A DNA stretch of 64,000 nt from the NCBI RefSeq assembly GCF_026626635.1, contig NZ_JAPNKA010000001.1:2542001-2606000 (forward strand), written 5' to 3'. Below the pieces are notes generated by a model. The model did no database searches and was not told the DNA's origin. It saw nothing but the letters and a program-made list of their open reading frames with translations. How positions within the stretch are numbered: position 1 is the stretch's first letter; every line of letters begins with the position of its first letter. Both the position numbers and the translations under genes were made by a program. This document shows, in pieces, positions 18,522 through 28,296 of this stretch. Origin of the DNA: Archangium lansingense (lineage in GTDB: Bacteria; Myxococcota; Myxococcia; Myxococcales; Myxococcaceae).

Positions 18522-19646
18522 CTACTCGCGCCGGGTGCGCGTCTTGTAGGTGAGCACGGGGGCGAGCGTTGCCACCACCCGGACGAGCCCGGCGTCCACC
18601 AGATCCTGCACCACGCGGTCGATGGCCTTGTACGCGGGAGGTGCCTCCTCGAAGAGCAGGTCGCGGTCCTCGCAGATGACGTGGCTCTTGAAGGAGGTGC
18701 GGGTGAGGGCCTCGGGGGTGAAGCGCTCGCGCATCCGCTCGCGGGCACTGGTGCGCGTCCACTTGCGGCCGGCCCCGTGAGCCAGGCTGTGGGCGTTGCC
18801 CGCGCCGTCGCCCAGCGGCAGCACCAGGTAGCTCAGCGAGCCCCGGCTGCCGGGAATCACCACCGGCCCCTGGTCCGAGGGCGCCGCACCCTTGCGGTGC
18901 AGCCAGCAGGTGTGTCCCTCGTACTGCTTCGGGGTGACGCTGTTGTGACAGATATCCAGCACCCGTCGCCCTGCCGCCGCAATGCCCTGCATCATCCTTC
19001 CGGCGATGGTGGCGCGATTGGCCCGAGCCCAGGCCATGGCGTGGTCATGCCGCGAGAGGTACAGCCGCGCCTCGTCCGAGTCCTCCGCGAGGCTCCCGGT
19101 GCCATGCCGGTCCACGTGCGCCCGAAGGATGGCCTCGCCGAGTCCCCGCGAGCCGGAGTGCACGAGCAGCAGGAGCCGATCCGTTGCCAACCCCAGTGAG
19201 GTGAAGGTCTCCGCGTCGTGCACCGCGTCCACCCGTTGCACCTCGGCGAAGTGGTTGCCGCCCCCCACCGTGCCGAGCGCCGCTTCGAAGCCGCAGGGCT
19301 TCACGCCCATCTCGGCAAGCATCGCGTCCGTGTTGCCCTCCCACGGCCCATCCAGGTCCAGCCGCGCTGCCCAGCGCTCCGGCTTCGCCTTGCGCGCGGG
19401 GAGGTCCAGCTGCCAGAGGCCCATCCCACAGCCGATGTCGTTGCCCACCAGGAAGGGATAGAAGAGGCCCTCGGAGGCGAACGCGGCGCCTACCGGTGCT
19501 CCCTTGCCCGGGTGCAAGTCTGGTAGGCCTACTGCGGAGCGCATGCCGGGAAGTCGTGCGGCGGCCTCGAGTTGGCGGACGGCTTCACCCTCCACCCACG
19601 ACTGGGGCGAGGCGATGACACGGACGTGAGGGGCGGGCGAATTCAT
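18522..19646 (-). CDS. RtcB-type RNA ligase (short family member)
   Basis: RtcB ligases join RNA 2',3'-cyclic phosphate and 5'-OH ends using GTP and Mn. This 374-residue protein keeps all key sites: GNDIGCGM with Asp70 and Cys73, GTVGGGNHFAEV with His132, HSGSRGLG with His163, HNSVTPKQYEGH with His234, HRKGA, PGSRGS, and the guanylylated histidine in SLAHGAGR (His290). It is shorter than Escherichia coli RtcB (408) and resembles the RtcB2 group, which in other bacteria is linked to the release-factor homologue PrfH in rescue of damaged ribosomes. No prfH is present here. The gene follows proA-rsfS-rlmH on the same strand, so an RNA-repair role near ribosome-maturation genes is plausible. Confidence 0.92.
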   Translation of the reverse strand: MNSPAPHVRVIASPQSWVEGEAVRQLEAAARLPGMRSAVGLPDLHPGKGAPVGAAFASEGLFYPFLVGNDIGCGMGLWQLDLPARKAKPERWAARLDLDGPWEGNTDAMLAEMGVKPCGFEAALGTVGGGNHFAEVQRVDAVHDAETFTSLGLATDRLLLLVHSGSRGLGEAILRAHVDRHGTGSLAEDSDEARLYLSRHDHAMAWARANRATIAGRMMQGIAAAGRRVLDICHNSVTPKQYEGHTCWLHRKGAAPSDQGPVVIPGSRGSLSYLVLPLGDGAGNAHSLAHGAGRKWTRTSARERMRERFTPEALTRTSFKSHVICEDRDLLFEEAPPAYKAIDRVVQDLVDAGLVRVVATLAPVLTYKTRTRRE

Positions 19647-19697
19647 GCTCCCTCGGACGCGCGCGGTGTCCGCGGCCTGACGGAGCCGCCCGGCCGC

Positions 19698-20162
19698 CTA
19701 CTTGTGGTAGGGCTCGCCCTTGAGAATCGTAAAGGCGCGGTAGAGCTGCTCCACCAGCACTACCCGCGCCAGCCGGTGCGGCAGCGTCATCTTCGACAGC
19801 GAGAGCACCAGGTCCGCGGACTGTCTCACCCGCTCGTCCAGTCCCTCGTCCCCGCCGATGACGAGCAGCAGGTCCTTCGCGCCATCCTGGGCCCGGCCCA
19901 CGTACCGGCTGAACTCCACCGAGTCCAGCAGCTTGCCCCGCTCATCGAGCGCGACAATCAGGTCCTGCGGCTTGCGGCGCGAGAGGATGGCCTCGGCCTC
20001 GGCGGCCTTGGCGTCAGGCGCCTTGCCCTTCTTTCCACCCGCTTCGGGCAGCTCCAGCAGCTCGAAGCGGGTGTAGTGGGCCAGGCGCGAGGCGTACTCC
20101 TGGACCGCGGGCTCGTAGAGGCCCGAGCGGTCCTTGCCAATGGAGAGGAGACGGACCTTCAG
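19698..20162 (-). CDS. rlmH: 23S rRNA pseudouridine-1915 N3-methyltransferase, apparent CTG start
   Basis: RlmH methylates pseudouridine 1915 of 23S rRNA in assembled 70S ribosomes. The C-terminal part is unmistakable: [39 protein letters not shown], and YHK at the end. In frame upstream the sequence continues with [18 protein letters not shown] and ends at a CTG codon at 20162-20160 that overlaps the rsfS stop as CTGA. No ATG, GTG or TTG in frame would give a full N-terminus; the next ATG (19919) leaves only 73 residues. CTG gives 154 residues, essentially the E. coli length, and AAGGTGG lies just upstream. I infer a CTG start with translational coupling to rsfS. Confidence 0.88.
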   Translation of the reverse strand: MKVRLLSIGKDRSGLYEPAVQEYASRLAHYTRFELLELPEAGGKKGKAPDAKAAEAEAILSRRKPQDLIVALDERGKLLDSVEFSRYVGRAQDGAKDLLLVIGGDEGLDERVRQSADLVLSLSKMTLPHRLARVVLVEQLYRAFTILKGEPYHK

Positions 20163-20692
20163 GCCACCTTCTCCCGCGCCGCGTCGGCCCAGAGGCCCTC
20201 GAGGTCATAGTGGGAGCGCGCCTCGGAGAAGAAGAGGTGAGCCACCACCTCGCCGAAGTCCAGGAGCACCCACTGGCCCGTGTCCATACCCTCGTGGCCG
20301 ATGGGGCGCAGGTCCTCCGTCTCCTTGAGGTTCTTCAGCACGTGCTCGGCCATGGCCGACACCTGCCGGTCGCTCTCGCCCGAGGCCACCACGAAGTAGT
20401 CCGCGTAGGACGTCATCCCGCGCACGTCGAGGAGGACGATGTCCAGCCCCTTCTTGTCCGAGAGCAGGGTGCCAATCTTTCGCGCCAGCGCATGGGCGTG
20501 CGGATTCTCCGCGGGAGCGCCAGCGGCCGCGCCTCCGGGCGTCAGCGCCTTCTTCTTGGTCGTCTTTTTGCGCGCGGGCAGCTTCTTGGCTGCTCCCTTC
20601 TTCGCCGCGGCCTTGGTGCGTGCGGTCAGCGACGTCGCGCTCTTCTTCTTCGTCGCTACCTTCTTCTTGGTCGTCTTCTTCTTGGTTGCCAT
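20159..20692 (-). CDS. rsfS: Ribosomal silencing factor RsfS with Lys/Ala-rich N-terminal tail
   Basis: RsfS binds ribosomal protein uL14 on the 50S subunit and blocks subunit joining when nutrients are low. The family domain occupies residues from about 64 to the end: [57 protein letters not shown] and YYDLE-like HYDLEGLW. Residues 1-55 form an extra tail of repeated TKKK, AAKK and RKKTTKKK blocks, similar to eukaryotic histone H1 tails and to Lys-rich tails of other myxobacterial proteins. The tail may bind rRNA or nucleic acid; this is inference. It sits between proA (15 bases upstream) and rlmH, whose start overlaps its stop. Confidence 0.93.
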   Translation of the reverse strand: MATKKKTTKKKVATKKKSATSLTARTKAAAKKGAAKKLPARKKTTKKKALTPGGAAAGAPAENPHAHALARKIGTLLSDKKGLDIVLLDVRGMTSYADYFVVASGESDRQVSAMAEHVLKNLKETEDLRPIGHEGMDTGQWVLLDFGEVVAHLFFSEARSHYDLEGLWADAAREKVA

Positions 20693-20707
20693 ACGTGTCC
20701 GGGCACC

Positions 20708-21976
20708 CTAGCGCACCTGCCCCTGTCCCAGAATGACGTACTTCTGGCTGGTCAACTCTCGCAACCCCATGGGACCAAAAGCGTGCAGTCGACTGGTGGA
20801 AATCCCAATCTCCGCCCCCAGCCCTAGCTCGCCTCCGTCGTTGAAGCGGGTGGAGGCATTCCACGCCACCGCGCTCGCCTGGGCCTCCCGGGTGAAGCGT
20901 CCCGCCACCGCCTCGTCCGAGGTGACGATGGCCTCCGTGTGTTCGCTTCCGTACCGGGCAATGTGCCCCAGGGCCGCGTCCAGCCCGTCCACCACCCGCA
21001 CCGCCATGATGAGGTCCAGGTACTCCCGCCCCCAGTCGTCCTCCGAGGCCGGGGTCACCGGCACCCCGGCGCGGGACAGCACCTCCACCGTGGCCGGGTC
21101 CCCGCGCAGCTCCACCCCCCTCGCCACCAGCTCCCGCCCCGCCTGGGGCAGGAAGCGCTCCGCCACCGCACGGTCCACCAGCAGGCACTCGGCGGCGTTA
21201 CACACCCCCGGGCGGCTCGTCTTCGCGTTCACGGCAATCCGCGTGGCCATGTCCAGGTCCGCCGCCGCGTGCACGTACACGTGGCAGACGCCCTTGTAGT
21301 GCTTCACCACCGGAATCCGCGCATTCTCCGCCACGAAGCGGATGAGGCCCTCGCCGCCTCGGGGGATGCACAAATCAATCAGCCCCTCCAGCTTCAGCAG
21401 CTCCAGCAGCGTCTCGCGCTCGCCCGGGGGCACCGGCTGGATGCACGCGGCCGGCAGTCCCGCCTCGCTCACGCCCGCCGCCAGCGCCGAGGCGATGGCC
21501 GCATTGGACCGCGCTGCCTCGCTCCCCCCGCGCAGCAGCGCCGCGTTGCCGCTCTTGAGGCACAGTGCCGCCGCGTCGCTCGTCACGTTGGGGCGGGCCT
21601 CGTAGATCATCAGCACCACCCCCAGCGGCAGCCGCACCTTGCGCACGTGCAGGCCGTTGGGCCGGTCCCACTCCTCCGTCACCTCGCCCACCGGGTCCTT
21701 CAGGCTGGCCACCGACTCCACCGCCCGGGCCATGGCCTCCACCCGTGAGGCGTCCAGCAGCAACCGGTCCAGGAAGGCCCCTCCCTTGCCGGCGGTCCGC
21801 GCGGCGGCCATGTCCGCCTCGTTGGCGGCGAGCAGGGTAGGGAGGGACTTCCTCAGGTGGCGTGCCATGGCCCGGAGGGCCTCATCCTTCTGGCCGGTGG
21901 GGGCGGTGGCGAGCACACGGGAGGCCGCCCGGGCGGTCTCGGCGAGGGAGCGCACGTCTTCCTTGGCAACGGACAT
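20708..21976 (-). CDS. proA: Glutamate-5-semialdehyde dehydrogenase (gamma-glutamyl phosphate reductase)
   Basis: ProA reduces gamma-glutamyl phosphate to the semialdehyde with NADPH in proline synthesis. The 422-residue protein fits the family: [27 protein letters not shown], the nucleophile Cys in [29 protein letters not shown] and [28 protein letters not shown]. The ATG at 21976 has a strong GAGGAGAGG ribosome-binding site and lies only 22 bp from the divergent TPR gene start. Downstream, rsfS starts after 15 bases, so proA, rsfS and rlmH form one operon, perhaps with rtcB and gpmI. The partner kinase proB is not in the window. Confidence 0.97.
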   Translation of the reverse strand: MSVAKEDVRSLAETARAASRVLATAPTGQKDEALRAMARHLRKSLPTLLAANEADMAAARTAGKGGAFLDRLLLDASRVEAMARAVESVASLKDPVGEVTEEWDRPNGLHVRKVRLPLGVVLMIYEARPNVTSDAAALCLKSGNAALLRGGSEAARSNAAIASALAAGVSEAGLPAACIQPVPPGERETLLELLKLEGLIDLCIPRGGEGLIRFVAENARIPVVKHYKGVCHVYVHAAADLDMATRIAVNAKTSRPGVCNAAECLLVDRAVAERFLPQAGRELVARGVELRGDPATVEVLSRAGVPVTPASEDDWGREYLDLIMAVRVVDGLDAALGHIARYGSEHTEAIVTSDEAVAGRFTREAQASAVAWNASTRFNDGGELGLGAEIGISTSRLHAFGPMGLRELTSQKYVILGQGQVR

Positions 21977-21998
21977 GCCTCTCCTCTATCACCGCCCC

Positions 21999-22313
21999 AT
22001 GAGCAACGCCCGGTTGGAACAGTTCAAGCAGATGGCGGCCGAGTTTCCCGACGCGCCCATGGCGCACTTCTCCCTGGGGAAGGCCTACCTGGAGCTGAAG
22101 CAGTATGCCGAGGCGGCCCAGGCCCTGGAGACTGCGGTGCGGTTGGATCCCCAGTACGCCGCGGCCATGGTGTCCCTGGGTGACGCCTATATCGGTGCTG
22201 GGGAGAGCGGGAAGGCCCGCGAGGTGCTCACCCGCGCCCGCGACACGGCGCTCGCCCAGAGCCACGCCAGCCTCGCCGAGGAGATTGACGAGCGGCTGTC
22301 CGGGCTGGACTGA
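21999..22313 (+). CDS. Small TPR protein
   Basis: A soluble 104-residue protein made of about two and a half tetratricopeptide repeats. The first repeat reads APMAHFSLGKAYLELKQYAEAA and the second PQYAAAMVSLGDAYIGAGESGKA, with a capping helix after them. The spacing of Gly, Ala and Tyr is canonical. It should be an adaptor that binds other proteins. The ATG is 22 bases from the divergent proA start, and its upstream bases (CACCGCCCC) hold no Shine-Dalgarno. It may therefore be translated from a leaderless or very short leader message. Its function is otherwise unknown. Confidence 0.85.
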   Translation: MSNARLEQFKQMAAEFPDAPMAHFSLGKAYLELKQYAEAAQALETAVRLDPQYAAAMVSLGDAYIGAGESGKAREVLTRARDTALAQSHASLAEEIDERLSGLD

Positions 22314-22319
22314 GGTCCG

Positions 22320-23393
22320 CTACGGCCGCCAGGTGATGCCCACGCCCCCCACCTGGCGGAAGAAGAAGAGGCCGTTGCGCGACAGTTCGGTGCCGTACAT
22401 CGCGAACGAGAGTTCCACGTCCACCCGCTCGCTCAGGGGTCGGGCCAGCCTCAGCGACAGCATGTGCTGGGCCTCGTCATCGTCCAGGAGGGTGATCTCC
22501 GGCGAGAGGAAGACGCCGTCCGGGTAGGAGTTGATGCCCAGCGCCCCCTGGGCCATCAGCGTCAGCTTCCAGGGCAGCAGTACCCCCGCGGTGCCGCTCA
22601 GCCGGTGGCGCTGCACGGACTCGCCATAGCTGTTGGAGCTGGTCTCCACGTACGAGTAGGTCAGCCCCAACGCCAGCGGGCCCTTGTAGCTGTAGCCCGC
22701 GCTCGCCATCAGCACCCCGTCATGGCGCCGGCCGGTCCACGCCGGTGAGCTGCCGGGCGGGTACCTCACGGAGGCGTTGTAGCGGCGCTGGCCGTACTCG
22801 CCGGTGACGGTGAAGGCATGCCGCCTGTCCAGGCGGTAGCGCGCGAGGAAGCCGACCTCGGGGCTGCCGAAGCTCGCGGCGAAGTTGGGGCGATAGATGA
22901 AGCGGTGCGCTCCGGCACGTACTCGCAGGGAGAGCCGGGCATCCGGGGCATGTTCGAAGAAGACGGACGCCGCCAGGTCCGTGTACGCGCGGCTGCCGCC
23001 CCGCCGGTCCTTGGCGCGCCCTTCCATGCCCACCCCCAGCGTCTCGCCCACGGCGAGCGAGCCCTCCAGCGCAGCGGCCTGCACCAGCACGTCTTCGCCG
23101 GGAAAGGCCACGTACTTGCGGCCCCCACCATCATAGCGGCCCACTACCTGCCAGCGGTCCGCGGTGTAGCGGCCCTCCCCCGTGGCGAGCAGGCCGAACA
23201 CCGCATCCAGGGTGTCTCCGCCCGAGCTCCCCTGCGAGAAGTCGCGCGGCGCGTTGCCATCCACCATCAGCCGGCCCGTCACACGCAGCTGTCCCTCCAC
23301 GTCGGCGGCATGTGCGCCACCGCCGAGCGCCAGGGGAATCACCACGAGCGCGCGAAGGAGCCGTCTCAATGGGCGCACCATACTCCGGGCCAT
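22320..23393 (-). CDS. Outer-membrane beta-barrel protein
   Basis: A 357-residue exported protein with an N-terminal signal (LRRLLRALVVIPLALGGGAHA). The mature part consists of alternating polar and hydrophobic strands with many Tyr, Gly and Arg, for example GRYTADRWQVVGRYDG, FTVTGEYGQRRYNASVRY and LALGLTYSYVETSSNSYGES. It ends in VGGVGITWRP, as expected for a porin-like barrel of about 14-16 strands. I cannot assign a family or a substrate. Two close ATGs (23393 and 23381) are possible starts. It diverges from a small lipoprotein gene 82 bases away and ends seven bases from the TPR gene stop. Confidence 0.75.
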   Translation of the reverse strand: MARSMVRPLRRLLRALVVIPLALGGGAHAADVEGQLRVTGRLMVDGNAPRDFSQGSSGGDTLDAVFGLLATGEGRYTADRWQVVGRYDGGGRKYVAFPGEDVLVQAAALEGSLAVGETLGVGMEGRAKDRRGGSRAYTDLAASVFFEHAPDARLSLRVRAGAHRFIYRPNFAASFGSPEVGFLARYRLDRRHAFTVTGEYGQRRYNASVRYPPGSSPAWTGRRHDGVLMASAGYSYKGPLALGLTYSYVETSSNSYGESVQRHRLSGTAGVLLPWKLTLMAQGALGINSYPDGVFLSPEITLLDDDEAQHMLSLRLARPLSERVDVELSFAMYGTELSRNGLFFFRQVGGVGITWRP

Positions 23394-23475
23394 GACCGCA
23401 TGCCCTGTCCACGAGAGGGCAGCCAACCGGGCGGGGCGATGACTGCGCGCCCGGACGATCGGTAGAGTGGGTGTC

Positions 23476-24018
23476 ATGAGACTCACCTCTGTACTCTCTG
23501 TATGCGCCCTGCTCTCGCTCGTGGCCTGCGCCCCCCCTGGCTTCGTGGCGGAGGTCAAAGGCGAGACCACCGTGGCCGGAGACCCGACGGGCATCTCCGG
23601 TGTTCTTGATGCTTTTCCGTCCATCGGAAGCTTCTCCAGCCTCGACTTCGACCAGAACCAGGACTTCAAGAACCAGGGCGTCTCCAAGGAGCAGGTGTCC
23701 TCTGCCAGGCTGGAGTCCCTGAGCCTGAAGATCCTCTCCCCGGCGGACCAGAACTTCTCCTTCCTCGACACGCTGGAGTTCTACGCGAAGGCGGGGGATC
23801 AGGAGGTGCTGGTGGCCTCCAAGCGCAACATCGCCTCGCTGGACCTCAAGGCGCCCAACCCGGTGCTGGTGCTGGACCTGGCGGGCGCGGAGCTGCAGCC
23901 CTTCATCACCGCGCCCTCCATGAGCATCAGCGTGCGTGGCAAGGGTCGCAAGCCCCCGAAGGATGTGCGCCTGCAGGTGGACGTGAAGCTGGACGTGCAG
24001 GTGCGGCTGCTCAACTAA
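23476..24018 (+). CDS. Small lipoprotein
   Basis: The ATG at 23476 gives MRLTSVLSVCALLSLVACAP, a lipoprotein signal peptide with lipobox LVAC, so the 180-residue product is lipid-anchored. The body is predicted to be mainly beta, with repeated patterns such as LESLSLKILSPADQN and DTLEFYAKAGDQEVLVASKRNI, and ends in VDVKLDVQVRLLN. It resembles a late-embryogenesis (LEA)/WHy-like or DUF-type beta sandwich, but I cannot name the family. A GTG three codons upstream is a less likely start. Its stop overlaps the stop of the convergent coiled-coil gene by three bases. Confidence 0.75.
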   Translation: MRLTSVLSVCALLSLVACAPPGFVAEVKGETTVAGDPTGISGVLDAFPSIGSFSSLDFDQNQDFKNQGVSKEQVSSARLESLSLKILSPADQNFSFLDTLEFYAKAGDQEVLVASKRNIASLDLKAPNPVLVLDLAGAELQPFITAPSMSISVRGKGRKPPKDVRLQVDVKLDVQVRLLN

Positions 24019-25136
24019 CGCAGCTCGCGGGCCTTGCGCTCCAAGGAGTCCGCGCGAGCGTCCAGCTCGCGGGCGAGCGACTCGAGCCGGGCGGCCTCCG
24101 ACTCCAGGCTCCGCAGGTCCTCCGGGTTGCCGCTGGCGAGCGCCTGGGCGCGCACGGTGCCCACCTGGGGCCGGCTGTCGGAGGCGCGGTAGACGGGCGC
24201 ATGGTACTCCCCGGGCGACAGGCCTCCTCCCGTATCGGGTGAGGTCGTTCCGCCTCCGCCCCCTCCTCCCGGCGCACCCGGCGAGGGTTCCCCTCCGCCG
24301 GGGGGCGGAGCTGGCGAGGGTATATCCCCCACCGAGCCCCCCGGCGCGAAGCTCTCTTGTGGCGAGCGGGAGAAAAGTCCTCCGCCGCTGCGCTGGGAGG
24401 CCTCTACCGAGATGGACCTCGTGGAGGAGTCGAAGCGCACGCGCAGTTGCCGGTCCTGCTCGTCGAACATCGACTCCTCGCCGAGGAAGTCGCTCATGCG
24501 CCGGTCCAGCTCGCGCTCCTCGCGTATCTCCGTGATGCGGGAGCGCAGGGCCTGGAGGCGCTGGCGCACCTTGTCCTCGGAGTCGCGCAGGGTGTCCGCT
24601 TGCTCCAGCAGATCCTCGGGATCGTCGCTCGACTCCCGGCGGACGAGGGCCGGCATCTGAGAGGCGGGGAGTGCGGAGCGCAGCGCGTCGCGCTCGGTGC
24701 GCAGGTCTCGCATGCGCGCAATCAGCCGGGCGCGGGCCTCGCGGTCGCTGGTGGCGTCCCAGGCGGCGCGCACCCGGGTCAACTCATCGGAGAGCGCCGT
24801 GTGCAGCGCCAGGTTGCGCCGCTCCGCGTCCGTCTCGGCCCCGGCGAGCGACTGGGCCAGCCCGGTGAGCTGTCCGGACAGCTCCTGCGACTTGCGCAGC
24901 GCCGTCTCCAGCTCCGAGCCCGCCACCAGCCGGCCCTTCTGCTCGGCCTTGAGCTGCTCGATGTGTCCGGCCAGGGTGTTGAGCTCCGCCCGGAGCAGCT
25001 GCTGGCGATCCCTCAGGTCGCGCACCTGGCTCCGCGCCGTGCGGGCCTCGCTCCGCAGCGTGTCCACCCCCGAGGCAGCCCACACAGGCGCACCCAGGGA
25101 GAGACACAGCAAGGCGGGGAGCAAGACGCGCTTCAT
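24015..25136 (-). CDS. Periplasmic coiled-coil protein
   Basis: The ATG at 25136 follows GGAGGGGG and gives a clean signal peptide (MKRVLLPALLCLSLGAPVWA), so the 373-residue product is exported. Residues 25-225 are almost entirely heptad-repeat helix (ARTARSQVRDLRDRQQLL, LRDSEDKVRQRLQALRSR). A linker follows with the runs PPPGGGEPSPGAPGGGGGGG and TGGGLSPGEY, and then a final coiled coil (EAARLESLARELDARADSL). No enzymatic motif is visible. It could bridge membrane and peptidoglycan or be an accessory to a secretion or motility machine; that is only a guess. Similar Pro/Gly linkers are common in myxobacterial envelope proteins. Confidence 0.8.
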   Translation of the reverse strand: MKRVLLPALLCLSLGAPVWAASGVDTLRSEARTARSQVRDLRDRQQLLRAELNTLAGHIEQLKAEQKGRLVAGSELETALRKSQELSGQLTGLAQSLAGAETDAERRNLALHTALSDELTRVRAAWDATSDREARARLIARMRDLRTERDALRSALPASQMPALVRRESSDDPEDLLEQADTLRDSEDKVRQRLQALRSRITEIREERELDRRMSDFLGEESMFDEQDRQLRVRFDSSTRSISVEASQRSGGGLFSRSPQESFAPGGSVGDIPSPAPPPGGGEPSPGAPGGGGGGGTTSPDTGGGLSPGEYHAPVYRASDSRPQVGTVRAQALASGNPEDLRSLESEAARLESLARELDARADSLERKARELR

Positions 25137-25373
25137 CAACCCCCTCCTAACAGCAAGCCAGATGCCAGAGCCACTCCAGGGCCGGGCGTTTCGTTGCCCG
25201 CAAAACCCGAAGGGTTCCGCGGACTTCGCGCACGGATGGGCCAGGGCTGCTGAGGGGGAATGACGGAAAACCACGGTGGGGGCGGGGGGGCGGTAGTTTT
25301 TCGAGAAGGGCGGTTTCTTTTTTACAGCCGGACGCGACGGTCCGCCACTCGCTACGCCCCGCTCCGGCGCGGA

Positions 25374-26783
<1,410 letters not shown>

Positions 26784-26843
26784 GGAGGGGCACCCTATAT
26801 CGTCCTGGCGCCCGGCGTCGAAGTGGGCACAATCCGCCCCCCC

Positions 26844-27413
26844 ATGAATCCCCCCCTGACTTCCCTGTACGAGCTGCTGGCCCGCCACGTTCCCACCGAC
26901 GACAAGGAGCGGGAGGACCTGGCGCGGATGCGCGTCCTGGCCGCGGAGCTGGCGCGCCCCTTCTCCCGAGGGCAGGAGCGAGGGCACTTCACCGGTAGTG
27001 CGGTGGTGGTGGACCCAGCAGGCGAGCGGGTGGTGATGGTGCACCACGGGAAGCTGAAGCGGTGGTTGCAGCCGGGCGGGCATGCGGAGGCGGGGGACGG
27101 GGGCAGCATGGAGGCCACGGCGCTGCGGGAGGCGCGGGAGGAGACGGGGTGCCGGGTGAGGCTGCACGCGAGCGCACCGAGGCCGCTGGACGTGGACATC
27201 CACACCATTCCGGCGCGCAAGGACGAGCTGGAGCACCTGCACCTGGACGTGCGCTACCTGGTGGTGGCGGAGGACCCGGAGGCGTTGGCGCATGATCCGG
27301 GGGAGTCCTCGGGCGCGCAGTGGCTGACGTGGGACGAGGCCCTGGCGCGCGCGGACGAGGCGCCCCTGCGTCGCTTGATGGAGAAGGCGCGGGCGGCGGT
27401 ACGCGCGGGTTAG
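26844..27413 (+). CDS. Nudix hydrolase
   Basis: Nudix enzymes cleave nucleoside diphosphate-linked compounds. This 189-residue protein has an N-terminal helical part ([15 protein letters not shown]...), then [34 protein letters not shown] and the catalytic helix [12 protein letters not shown]. Against the strict Nudix box, the segment between the first glycine block and REAREETG is two residues longer, and an acidic residue is Asp instead of Glu. The WLQPGGHxE form is common in a subgroup often annotated only as Nudix. The substrate is unknown. The ATG at 26844 is chosen because earlier in-frame codons lie in the divergent regulator's coding region. Confidence 0.9.
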   Translation: MNPPLTSLYELLARHVPTDDKEREDLARMRVLAAELARPFSRGQERGHFTGSAVVVDPAGERVVMVHHGKLKRWLQPGGHAEAGDGGSMEATALREAREETGCRVRLHASAPRPLDVDIHTIPARKDELEHLHLDVRYLVVAEDPEALAHDPGESSGAQWLTWDEALARADEAPLRRLMEKARAAVRAG

Positions 27414-27598
27414 CTGTTCAACAGCACGCAACCGGGGCACGTACGACCCTTCTCCGCTCGCGTGACGGCTCCTCGCAGATTCTCTGCATTATTTTCCAGC
27501 TCGCTGACTCCATTCATTTGAGGGGAATTTGCTCGGTCTTGCGGAAGACCCCTCCTGTGAATCCGTACTCCCATTCAACCCAGCGAGAGGAAGTCCCT

Positions 27599-28159
27599 AT
27601 GAGCTTCATCCGTGGCGGTAGAAGTGCAGCTCTGGCGCTTTTCATGGCTGTACTGGCACACGTTGCTTTTGCCCCGAAGGCGGACGCGGCTTCGCGCAAT
27701 GAGCCCGGCCGGCCGGACTCGGTGTTTGACGTGGCGCTCATGGTGAACAACCAGTCCCAGAGCGCGCGTATCGAGGTTTCGCCCGAGGCGCAGGACGTGC
27801 TCGGGCAGGCCCATGGCGCCAGTGCGCGTGGCGCGCAGCTCCAGAGCATCGTCCAGGAGCGCCTCCAGAGCCTGATCCGCGAGGGGAAGGTCCAGGTTCC
27901 CGAAGGTGCGACGCCTCACGTCATCGTCAAGGCACAGCGCGGAGCGGAGCTGTCCCCCTCCAATGACCCTTCGCTCCAGCAGGATACGTGCTTCTTCCCC
28001 GCGACCTACTCCGTGACGTACTACATCTACTTCGACTCCCCGAGCTGCAACTATTACGTCGCGACCGATTACTACAATGCCCTGTACGACCAGTGTACCA
28101 ACACGGTGTATGTGATGGACTACATCGGCTCGACGGTGGTTGGTCCTTACGCGTGCTGA
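27599..28159 (+). CDS. Secreted small protein with cysteine-containing C-terminus
   Basis: The ATG at 27599 follows GAGAGGAAG and gives a signal peptide (SAALALFMAVLAHVAFAPKADA). The mature 160 residues include a charged middle (EVSPEAQDVLGQAHG, SIVQERLQSLIREGKV) and a C-terminal 55-residue part rich in Tyr and Asp with four Cys (DTCFFPATYSVTYYIYF, SPSCNYY, DQCTNTVY, GPYAC at the very end). The four Cys could form two disulfides. I do not recognise the family. Base composition is lower in GC than in the surrounding genes, suggesting transfer or special regulation. A hairpin follows 32 bases after the stop. Confidence 0.75.
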   Translation: MSFIRGGRSAALALFMAVLAHVAFAPKADAASRNEPGRPDSVFDVALMVNNQSQSARIEVSPEAQDVLGQAHGASARGAQLQSIVQERLQSLIREGKVQVPEGATPHVIVKAQRGAELSPSNDPSLQQDTCFFPATYSVTYYIYFDSPSCNYYVATDYYNALYDQCTNTVYVMDYIGSTVVGPYAC

Positions 28160-28190
28160 GCTGAGACATCCCCTCCATTCCGCGTCAGCG

Positions 28191-28222
28191 TTCACCGCCT
28201 CGGAGCTGTCCGGGGCGGTGAA
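28191..28222 (+). terminator. Terminator-like hairpin after secreted protein gene
   Basis: TTCACCGCC and GGCGGTGAA form a perfect 9-bp stem, 32 bases after the stop at 28159, followed by TGCCTTTC. It sits between convergent genes. The U-tract is weak. Confidence 0.5.
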
Positions 28223-28296
28223 TGCCTTTCAAAAAACAGGCAAGCATCGCGTGGGGTGGTGCGCCTGGCGTGCTGGAGCCAGCCAGAGCTTGGCTG

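Noticed and set aside
18522-19646. Calling the RNA ligase a complete RtcB/PrfH rescue module
   Set aside because: No prfH-like gene is present anywhere in the window, so only the ligase can be claimed.
27510-27545. Possible sigma54 promoter before the secreted-protein gene (TTTGCT with upstream G-rich bases)
   Set aside because: At the required ten-base spacing from GC the bases are TG rather than GG, and the -24 block is not matched.
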